From positions 19,158,001-19,222,000 of the forward strand of contig CM114271.1 in assembly GCA_050084515.1 (NCBI GenBank): a stretch of 64,000 nucleotides of DNA, in the 5' to 3' direction. Below the pieces are notes generated by a model. That model was not told where the DNA came from. It was given only the letters and a program-made list of their open reading frames with translations, and searched no databases. Every line of letters begins with the position of its first letter. The first letter of the stretch is position 1. A program made the translations under genes and the position numbers. Source of the stretch: Blasia pusilla (Eukaryota > Marchantiophyta > Marchantiopsida > Blasiales). Shown here piece after piece: positions 56,087-64,000 of this stretch.

Positions 56087-59000
56087 ATGCCAATGGCGAT
56101 AATCGAGCGGAGGAGGAGAGCTCACATCCTGCTGGTGCCATTGTCGTCGATCGGGCACTTCAAGCCGTTTCTGCAGCTGCTGTACTATCTCAAGGACAGC
56201 CGCTACAGGGATGTTGTGGTGACGGTCATAGCGAACAAGTCGCGCGCAGAAGAGCTGTCGAAGCTGCAGTCGAGCGGCGAGTTCGAGGGGCTCGATTTAC
56301 GATTGGAAGCTGCTTTGGGGGAAATTCCGGTCTTTCCTGATCCCCTCTTTCCGGTCAGAGCGGCGTCGATCAGTGAAGCCATCGAGCGCGACTTCGAGCC
56401 TATCAAGAGGAGGCTGCTGCAGGAGCGAAACGCTTTCGAAGCTCCGACTTGTATCATCGGGGACATGCTGTTCGACTGGCTACAGGTTTGTAGCCGATTC
56501 AGGACTGCCTTTTCGTAGTTCGATTCCTATTTGTGCGTGCGCGATCAGTTTCCGAAGAGTGATGGATCGAGTTTTCGAGCGCTTGAATGATTTTGAAGCA
56601 GCTACTCGGGCCTCGCGTATGAAATCCAAGCTCCATCAGTGTCCGCACAGGTATAGCAGTACGCTTTGCGCAGCTGGAGTACCAGAGCATTGAGTGTCGA
56701 ATTCATTCGCTTACGAGAGTCCGAATTGCGCTTCTGTGCGGATAGAAGTACGTGCTGCAGGGTGGCAGACATCGGATGCACCTTCCGAATCAATCCCCTA
56801 TATAAAAACCCCTACCACGTCCATCAGTCGAACGCCACCAGCGGTTTGATGAACCAGGGCATCGCACAGCTTCACGGAGCCTCACGTTCATCCATCCTCG
56901 ATCGCTTCTGCTCCAGATTTACACCGCCATGTTCGAGCAGGATCTCCGAATCTCAAACGGCTAACAAGGGACTCAATACATTCTATTCCAGTCGATCGCA
57001 TACGATCCCTTGCCTCGTCGATTTCCACTCGAAATTTTCCTGATCCACCCGTCCATCTGTGGTATGCAGGAAATAGCTCACGAGTTGGGGATTTCTTGGT
57101 TCCCCTTGTACTCATGTGGGCCGTCGTTCGGGCTGAGCATCCTGGAGCTGCCCACGCTGATAAGCAAGGGGCTGACCCCCCGAAATCCAGGCAAACTGAA
57201 CGAAAACGTCACCCTTCCCGGCCTCACATACGGTCGAGTACGGGATTTGACCACAGAGCTATTCGAGTACTCCGAGTACTTCGCTCTGCACCTCCAACAC
57301 TTGAAAAGGGCGACTGCAGTGCTGGTGAACACGGCAGAGGAGCTGGACGCGCAGTCGGGATCGGTCATTGCACTTCGGACGCAGCTCAAGCTCATGGCTC
57401 TCGCTGAAAACCGTGAGGTATTGGCTCATTCTTCAGAACTCGCGATTGGTGCATCGATTGCTCAGGACTCTCTGTCGATAGATCGATCCCCTGACTTGTC
57501 GAAGTAGAGCTATGCCATTCATCTGCACTTCTGAAGTCGTCACTGCTGTATTCATGGAATTAGTACAGATTCGCTCTAGATATTGTTCAGTAGATCATGT
57601 CTCACGGAGCTACTGGGCAGAGTAATCGGGTTCGAGCTCAACGACGGGAGTGAGTTTGGAATTCTGGTCCATTCAGCTCAAAAAAAGGCTAGACAAGATG
57701 GACTTGATACGAATCTCCACGATGCGTTCCAGCTTTTGACAGATTCTACTCCCCCCCCTCCAACCCTTAGAGAGCATCCCATTTCTGGTTCGATTCCGCA
57801 CCGAGGGCCCATCACGAACGCACACACACGTTGATGCATCCATACAGACTGGATTCGCCTCCGACACTGATCGAACAGGAATTTCATCGTTGTGTAGGCA
57901 TGAAGATGTTGAAACTCGAAATCTTCCAGAGTCCCGAATACTAATGAAGCCCTTGAGTTCTCAGTTTCTTCCTCGTTCGTGACTTCCGCTGGCATCTTTG
58001 ATCGATCCATTAACGAATGCAGTTCTTGGAATGTGCGGTGGAGCAGGTGCCCAGGGTGTTGACTGTGGGGCCGATGATAACGATGGGCGGATTCACGAGC
58101 GAGCCCAGCAGTTCGATCCAGGCAGCGCAAGGGTCCGAGTGTTTGCAATGGCTGGACAAGAGAGCTGCAGAATCGGTGCTGTATGTGTGCTTTGGAAGCC
58201 ATTGCAACATCACCCACAAGTCCATGTACGAGTTGGCATGCGCCCTGGAGGCCAGTGGAGTGTCGTTCTTGTGGGTCATAAGAATGCCATCGACGAACGC
58301 CACTGCTACGTCCAGCATCTCCAATGTGCTGCCCAGGGATTTCGAGGCACGGATGAAAGGGCGAGGCTTCATCGAAACTCGTTGGGCCCCGCAGTCGGCC
58401 ATTCTCAAGCACCCTGCCACCGGTGGATTTCTGTCCCACTGCGGTTGGAACTCCACCTTGGAAGGAATATGCACCGGAGTCCCGTTTATAACGTGGCCCA
58501 TCAATGCTGAGCAGCCATTCAACGCCAGGTCAGTCGTGCATATTTACATAATCGTGTCATTTGGTCGCTCCCCCTTCGACTCCGGTTATTATACACTCCA
58601 TGGATGCATCCGAAACCCTGCACCCACATTCGTTTCGTCTATGGAGACTCCAAACGCACTCCGATTCGGGAAATAATTCTTTCATGCGTATGCAATATTT
58701 ATAAAGTACGGATACTTTCTGTTCTAGGTAGAGACGTTTGTCGGTCGATCGATGAAGCGAAACTGGATCCTGACGCACGGGGTCGTAGGATTCGAAAGCA
58801 GGGTCAAAGCCAAGTGTAACATGAGATGTGGATTTCTGGTGCAGATTCATCACGCATGGAGTGAAGGTGGGGGTACCAGTATCGACGAGAGAGTCAGAAG
58901 TCGGGGGATATCTCGCAGTGGGCAGAGACGAGATAGAGAAGGCCGTGAGACAGCTGATGTTGGGAGAGGAGGGCAAGGAAGCCAGAAGAAGAAGCCAAAG

Positions 59001-59115
59001 GTTGAAGAAGGCAGCTGCAGCGTCTGTGGCAGAGGGAGGGGCGTCCTACAATGCTCTGCATTCATTTCTCAATGAGATCTCCACCTTCAGCTCAAACTTG
59101 CCCCGTTTTCAATAA
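56087..59115 (+). CDS. Family 1 UDP-glycosyltransferase (UGT), four exons, 507 aa
   Basis: UGTs transfer a sugar from a UDP-sugar to small molecules such as phenolics, hormones or xenobiotics, in the cytosol. The proposed coding exons are 56087-56485, 57070-57417, 58023-58528 and 58845-59115; each junction has GT...AG and the frame stays open (1524 bases with stop). The N-terminus has VPLSSIGHFKP with the catalytic His at residue 24, and IIGDMLFDW supplies the likely activating Asp at about 126. The signature PSPG box runs from WAPQ (residue about 370) through HCGWNSTLEGI to EQ near 413, with Gln last, a position usually linked to glucose donors. The last exon gives FITHGVKVGVPV and an Ala/Arg-rich tail. 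No signal peptide or membrane span is seen. Length is slightly above the usual 450-500. Most plant UGTs have no or one intron, so three is unusual. The acceptor substrate cannot be told. Confidence 0.93.
56486..57069 (+). other. UGT intron 1 (584 bp)
   Basis: Donor CAG|GTTTGT and acceptor ATGCAG|GAA, phase 0. The frames inside it have no UGT motifs. Confidence 0.85.
57418..58022 (+). other. UGT intron 2 (605 bp)
   Basis: Donor GAG|GTATTG and acceptor ATGCAG|TTC, phase 0. UGT text resumes exactly with FLECAVEQVPRVLTVGPM. Confidence 0.85.
58529..58844 (+). other. UGT intron 3 (316 bp)
   Basis: Donor CCAG|GTCAGT and acceptor GTGCAG|ATT, phase 2. It splits the Arg codon directly after the PSPG box (FNAR|F). 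Confidence 0.82.
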
Positions 59116-59221
59116 TAGCATCTATCGATCGACTCGTCGATGATGCGCGTGTACAGAATTGTTTAGGTCCAGGTAGATCTACTTCGAACGAGGCACCAAA
59201 TTGGCCCAGCTCCATCCCTTT

Positions 59222-59600
59222 CACTCACAAGTTCGATTACATTCTCGAGTTTCATCGATTGTAGCTCACAAGTTCGATTACATTCTCGGGTTTTGATCGA
59301 TTGAAGCTCATAAAGTGCGATTGTATTCTCGAGTTTTGATCGATCGAAGCTCAGAAGTTCGATTGTATTCTCGAGTATTGATCGATTGAAGCTCACAATT
59401 TCGATCTTATTCGTGAGTTTTGATCGATTGAAGGTCGCAATTTCGATTGTATTCTCGGGTTTTGATCGATTGAAGCTCACATATTCGATTGTATTCTCGC
59501 GTTTTGGACTATCGAAGTTCAGAAGTTCGCTTGTATTCTCGGGGTTTCCACCGATTTACGCTACCAGTTCGATCGTAGTCTCGGGTTTCGATCGGCTTAA
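59222..59600. repeat. Minisatellite, about 8-9 units of about 45 bp, just 3' of the UGT gene
   Basis: The repeated unit is close to TTCGATTGTATTCTCG followed by GGTTTTGATCGATTGAAGCT and CACAA. Units differ by a few substitutions and the last ones are more decayed. As 45 is a multiple of three, frames stay open on both strands (59163-59480 minus, 59386-59616 plus) and give 15-residue protein repeats (SFNRSKLENTIEI-like), which I do not count as genes. Confidence 0.92.
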
Positions 59601-60589
59601 CCTCTTAGGGGACTAGACAGCCCAGCTGGGTCTCCAAACTCAAGTGTCTCCCCGAGCCCATAAACCTAGATTGCTATACCGAAACTCAACGATCTTCAAA
59701 TCACTTCCATGAAAAATGAAAGTGACTCCATGAATATATACTCATTCCCGTCCTCACCATCCTTTCCAGCTAATTTGAACGCTTATTAAGCATTACATTA
59801 CGGTTTGAGTAGACAATCAGTAGCATCCTTTGAAGAAAAAAAAGTAAAGAAAGCTTTAGGATTTACGTGAGATTTCGAAATGAAGTTAGTTCTCACGCTC
59901 TAAGCATACAGCATCGAACACTCATCTACTTTGTTGGGATCAGTGGAGCATTTGAAATAGAACTTCCCATTGAAAATCCATAGATTTTGTGCAATAAATG
60001 AGGTTTCATTCTAATAAGATGAAACCATCCTATTAGTCGAGTCCTTTGTAACTTGTGAGAGTGAGTGGGAATATGAGTCATTTTGAGAGTAGTGAAAAAC
60101 GAAAGGGGTCGAATGTTAGGAGGTATTTTATGGTTGAAAAGATAGGAGGGAAGGCTTTTAGGTGCCAATTATGGTGACCCAAACTTGTGCCATGGATGGG
60201 AAAGTCATTTTGATATAATTATTTTTTGTTTTCTTTCGTCAATCCTTGAATATTACCTTCACCAACTTATAAGAAAAAGACTTTACCATTCAATGCACAA
60301 GTGTGGCTTGCCAAACTAGGTGTTGGACAAGAAGAAATGAGAATATATAATAGTTTCTCTCCCCATTACCAACATATTATGGGCTTCCTAACAAAGTTTC
60401 CATATCCATCTTGGGTTCCATCAATGAAGTATGTATCCACAACATAAGTCTTTGGAAGTCTAACTTCACTCATCAAGATATTCATTTGTGCAAAATTTGA
60501 GATAACTAGTAAGGGAAAATGATAAAGTGTTTGAGGGCCAATATTATCAATAATGGTATTTTTTATCACGATCCATCGGCGAATGTCGA
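59601..60589. other. Unassigned stretch between the minisatellite and copy D
   Basis: No gene is supported. A minus-strand frame (60605-60366, 79 residues, with text such as NTIIDNIGPQTLYHFPLLVI) has protein-like composition but no recognised motif. A second (60168-59926, 80 residues) is His/Ser-rich and unconvincing. Confidence 0.35.
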
Positions 60590-60639
60590 GGTGGCATGAT
60601 GTCATGTGGATGGGTAGATGGGACTATTAGCAGCCGCTT

Positions 60640-61430
60640 ACGATTACTTGTTAGTCATGTGGTGGAGCCCATCATCAGCGCGATTGAACTCGTCAAGGTC
60701 ATGGACGTGTGCCTCACCATGGTGGAGGAGATGGTGCTGCACCAAGAGGTTATCAGTATGACTATTGTCAAAGGTATGGTCACACACGCGCCAGGTGTTT
60801 CAGTTTACACCATGAGTTACGTCTGGACCGAGGGTCAGAGAGGGCACCAGAGCGAGTAACCGGTCCGTGTGGGCCTAGAGATCGTGCACCAGGTGGTCCT
60901 ATTGGGGGACGAGGAGCTGGAGTTGCCCAACAGGATGGTGGAGCTGCTCGTGGAGCAGGTAGAGTCCCACCACCTAGACACGTCAAGGGAGACTCCGGGC
61001 GTGAGGCTGGGATAGTTACTCAGATACAGCAGCTATAGGAGCAGATTGCTGCTATGGCATTGAGGTTACCCGATGCCGGATCCGTGGCATCGATATCATA
61101 TGGAGCAGCTAGAGATATGGAGGATCTTGGTTGGATATGCGGAGTTGCCCAGATGGAGGCCGCCAAAGTTGTGACGCGTGGAGCAGCCGTAGAGTTGGAT
61201 CCATAGCGAGGGGAAGCGAGGAAACAGACCAAACTTCCTCAGTCTTTCACGTTGTCCGAGGCAATGAGGACCCAATCGATGGGTCCTGATCGAGAGTTCC
61301 TGGAGAGTTGGTGATGTTGTTGGTGTGCAGGCACGGAGGGCGATGGGAGAAGAAAGTACGATGACTCCTATTGCTGATTCTCATGAGGGGCATGTGTCGA
61401 GCACGTTGTTGGGGGCGACCACCGTTGTGT
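60640..61430 (+). pseudogene. Gag C-terminal part of copy D (two zinc knuckles and linker)
   Basis: The first knuckle reads C-stop-SCGGAHHQRD-stop (60650-60690); its Trp and last Cys codons have become TAG and TGA. The second reads YDYCQRYGHTRARCF (about 60751-60795), with the first Cys changed to Tyr. A Gly/Arg-rich stretch (GPIGGRGAGVAQQDGGAARG) follows. The linker contains YGAARDMEDLGWICGVAQME (about 61098-61157). Confidence 0.8.
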
Positions 61431-62140
61431 AACATGCTCCTAAATTTTCTGCTTCCGATGTTATAACGTTGGGAGGTACGCCCGCTGAGGTTTTTTGGCT
61501 GGACGCTACGCTATGTGAGCGTGGAGTTGGAGTTCCTGCATCACGTTCAGAGGTGATTGCAGAAGAGGTGATGGACTTGCCCTTGGAGCTGATGCTCACG
61601 CCATCCACATCAGATTCATGGTAGGCTGTGGCTGCTAGGATGGCGAAGATGCCCGCTAGACCCGCGATAGAGCGTGCCATGGCTTCTTCTGGTGTTGTTT
61701 TGCTCGATAATCGGGGAGAGGTTTTCAAGTTGGTGAGTCCAGGAGGTAGAGCTTTTAGTCCGCAGTGCGTCTTGCTGGATTCAAGAGCGCAACCCATGAT
61801 GTTTGGAAAAGCGTCATTCAGAGGATTGGGCTTGACGAGAGCCGATGTAGAGCGTTGTCCATTCCGGATACAGACATCATTGGGTGGAGCAAGTACCACA
61901 CAATATATCACCCGATAGGAGGTCGTGGTGAGGATTTTCCTAGGACATCCTATAGATGACTCCGTGGTGCGAGCCAAGGCTTTAGTGATTGATGCAGAGT
62001 CCTATGACATCTTGGTTGGTGGAGCAATATTATACCCGATGGGGTTTTCCCTGGATTACTGGGAGGAGTTAGCATCCTACAGACCAGGATGGCAGTCAAG
62101 TGATTGGCGCCTTAGCTCATTACCCGTTTTATTCACAAGT
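61431..62140 (+). pseudogene. Aspartic protease region of copy D
   Basis: The frame 61628-61918 contains RPAIERAMASSGVVLLDNRG and LLDSRAQPMMFGKAS (about 61768-61812). The catalytic DSG is changed to DSR, a likely inactivating change. FRIQTSLGGASTTQYITR follows up to a TAG near 61916. The frame then continues through DILVGGAILYPMGFSLDYW (about 62007-62063) into the methyltransferase. Confidence 0.8.
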
Positions 62141-63345
62141 GCAGTGATCGAGCGACGGCCAAGAGAGATGGCGACCTTAGCAGCATTTAGCAGTGCCATC
62201 ACTTGGCCTAGTGATTTGATTGATGGACATGTCCATACAGAGGATACTCCCGTTCCTGACATTTCTATGGAGAGGAGTGTCATGGTAGCCGCATCAGTCC
62301 GTGGAGGAGAGGTGCCGCTTTGGGGCTTGATTGAGGAGCTTCGACGCTTAGCCATTGAGCATGTGCAGACCGCGTGGAGCGAGACGTTTGCACTAGAGTG
62401 TGACAGGTCAGAGGAACCCCAGGTAGTCAGGGGGGCTGCTATGACATCTTTGGACACCACCCCGATTGTGTGGTGCATCCTAGAGGAGGGTATTTAGGTG
62501 TTGGATCACTTTGGAGGGATCAGCACTCGATTAGCTACTGTTTTGCACGCTAGAGTGCGCGTGCAGCAGTACCTGTATGTGGAGATTTATGATGTTGCGA
62601 GGCACGCTTCACTTCACCATGTGGCGCAGTTACGCCTCTGTTTTCCCGACTTGTTGTCTGCGTCCGCCATTCAGGGTTACCAGAGTTCCCTACTAAGGGA
62701 TATTTCATTGTTGGGGGCGCAGGACTTGGAGCGGGTAGGGACCATAGACTTGGTTATTGTTGGTTGGCCATGTCAGGGCCAATCGAGTGCTGGACGAGAT
62801 AGCGGGTTAGCTGACACTCGGTCCAGGTTGTTTTGGGAGATGACGCTGATCTTGCGACATTTATGGGAGCATCAACCTCATTCTCCATCATACATTTTGG
62901 AGAATGTGCCAATTTTGGGCGATTTGAGGTCCCGCGTGGTGACGAGTGCACATCAGGTGCGCGCATGGATCAGCTGGCAGTGTTCTTAGATGCGGCGAGT
63001 TTAGGTTCTAGAGCACACCGCCTGCATCTTTGGTGGACCAACTTGGTACCACATGAGGTGTTGCGGAGGGCTTGTGCGAGAGTGAAGCGTCCCTCCGATT
63101 TGTTGGTGGATTCTGTATTGGATCCGGGCGGTCGATCACAGGAAGTGAGGCATGATGATCGACCGCCGTTGACTATGGTCAAGAGGATTGGCATGCCACG
63201 AGTAACCTTTCCCACATTGGTGAGTTTTCCCGCTTTCTATGCATTCAAGGAGGCCGGATATGGCTTGGTTTGGGATGACCACATACAGAGGTTGGTGGAG
63301 CCCAACATTGATGAGCAAGAGCGAGCGATGGGATTCCCCACATGA
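62141..63345 (+). pseudogene. DNMT3-like cytosine-5 methyltransferase of copy D, best preserved
   Basis: An N-terminal extension (REMATLAAFSSAITWPSDL, 62165-62221) shared with copies A and C leads to motif I, VLDHFGGISTRL (62498-62533), with a His and an Arg at conserved sites. A TAG lies just before it at 62495-62497. YLYVEIYDVARHASLHHVAQ follows. Motif IV is intact: GWPCQGQSSAG with catalytic Pro-Cys-Gln at 62768-62776. DTRSRLFWEM, YILENV (motif VI, 62891-62908), AHRLHLWWTNL (motif VIII, about 63012-63044) and ERAMGFPT (about 63322-63345) come next, with ASRRHVLGQAMDLN at about 63373-63414. One frameshift lies near 62,965. Only a few lesions separate this copy from an intact domain. Order and spacing match DNMT3-type enzymes. 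Confidence 0.87.
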
Positions 63346-64000
63346 GTGACGGTAGTACCGTCACTATTGGAGGCATCACGACGTCATGTCTTGGGGCAGG
63401 CAATGGACCTCAACTGCTTCACATGGATTTTCAGCTTAGGAGTAGCTGAGCAACGTCGTTTGAGGATTCGATAGATCACAAAAGTTGCGTTGGTGAGCCC
63501 CATGCCTACCGAGACGGTTGAGGCAGTGGCTGGGGGCGAGACCCGAGGAGATCGACACACCAGGGGTGATCGGGAGAGACACCCTTGGACTTCTTGGGAT
63601 TTTTTTTGCAAGTACGCCAGGAGATGGTAGCCACAGAATCGAGCGTGGTTTAGGGGTTCTGCAAATGGAGATCCGATTTTGCAATTGGCTGTAGGGGAGC
63701 AGTGAAGTTTTATTGTCCGAGACAGGGTTGCACCATAGCAACCACCAACACCCCCGCCGGAGAGTCCTACCGTAGTCATGATGGAGACTTGGGAGCCAGA
63801 TATGGGCCCTAAGTTGACAGGAGGAGAGCAGCCCCGGATACACCAGTTCCTTAGGAGTTATAGGAGTTGTTTTGCATTTAATATGCACGATTTGGGTACG
63901 GTGAAGGGTCAGAGATCCGTATTGAGTTGTAGAGTGACACGCTGATCTTCTGACCACCCTATAAGTATAGTGATATGGAGAGGGCTCTGATTCAGAGTAG
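63346..64000 (+). pseudogene. Methyltransferase end and linker towards reverse transcriptase, copy D
   Basis: The final conserved block ASRRHVLGQAMDLN is at about 63373-63414. GETRGDRHTRGDRERHPWTS (about 63535-63594) and FAFNMHDLGTVKG (about 63871-63909) match copy C, in which RT begins about 150 bases later. The window ends before RT. Indels near 63,600 and 63,910 break the frame. Confidence 0.75.

Larger units (their letters stand above)
60590..64000 (+). mobile_element. DNMT-gypsy copy D, partial (Gag end, protease, methyltransferase)
   Basis: This copy starts in the zinc-knuckle part of Gag and runs through protease and methyltransferase to the linker before RT, where the window ends. 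It is the best-preserved methyltransferase copy here and shows the empty target site (61422-61425) for the LTR found in copy C. The left edge is inside Gag and no LTR is present, so the element is 5' truncated or rearranged. Confidence 0.88.

Noticed and set aside
57678-58439. 253-residue minus-strand open frame
   Set aside because: It lies antisense to UGT exon 3 and intron 2, shows no motif, and the plus strand has a clear UGT with the PSPG box.
58010-58522. 170-residue frames on both strands over UGT exon 3
   Set aside because: Shadows of the UGT coding frame.
59163-59616. Open frames with 15-residue repeats on both strands
   Set aside because: Created by the 45-bp minisatellite, whose period is a multiple of three.

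Overview
This is eukaryotic, almost certainly land-plant, nuclear DNA. It contains one plant-type family 1 glycosyltransferase gene (UGT) with spliceosomal introns, a Ty1/copia element whose primer-binding site resembles the plant initiator-Met tRNA site, Ty3/gypsy elements and a hAT transposon. A UGT with three introns and gypsy elements carrying a cytosine methyltransferase make me lean towards a seed-free plant (lycophyte, fern or bryophyte), but the sequence does not settle that.

The main content is an unusual Ty3/gypsy family, here called the DNMT-gypsy, present as five damaged copies: A (1-3780, minus, cut by the window edge), B (5769-8557, plus, 5' part missing), C (11219-23278, plus, nearly full length), F (35429-36564, plus, 3' end only) and D (60590-64000, plus, cut by the window edge). 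Combining copies, the polyprotein order is Gag with two CCHC knuckles, aspartic protease, a complete DNMT3-like cytosine-5 methyltransferase catalytic domain, reverse transcriptase/RNase H, integrase and a C-terminal PHD finger. The element thus carries both a DNA-methylation writer and a predicted histone reader. Every copy here is broken by stops and frameshifts, and many stops are CAG-to-TAG changes, as expected from deamination of methylated CHG sites.

Layout: 1-8.6 kb holds copy A, a truncated LTR and copy B. 8.6-10.8 kb holds a degraded protein-kinase-like fragment and unassigned sequence. 10.8-33.5 kb is one nest. A second gypsy element (E, plus) is split in its RNase H region by DNMT-gypsy C, which itself holds an E-family solo LTR. 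E's 3' LTR is split by a copia element, which holds an internally deleted E-family element. Matching target-site duplications support most of these joins. 33.5-35.4 kb contains a possible DNA-transposon remnant with an AGTCAT-rich tract, then comes fragment F. 36.6-49.2 kb is mostly AT-rich sequence without a recognisable gene. 49.59-54.20 kb is a hAT transposon with 14-bp inverted ends, an 8-bp target duplication and a lightly damaged transposase. 54.2-59.1 kb is the UGT gene and its upstream region, followed by a 45-bp minisatellite, about 1 kb of unassigned sequence and copy D.

The only gene that looks functional is the four-exon UGT (507 aa). Two related segments, at 49.24-49.53 kb and 54.81-55.11 kb, lie on either side of the hAT element and may be duplicated gene-upstream sequence.
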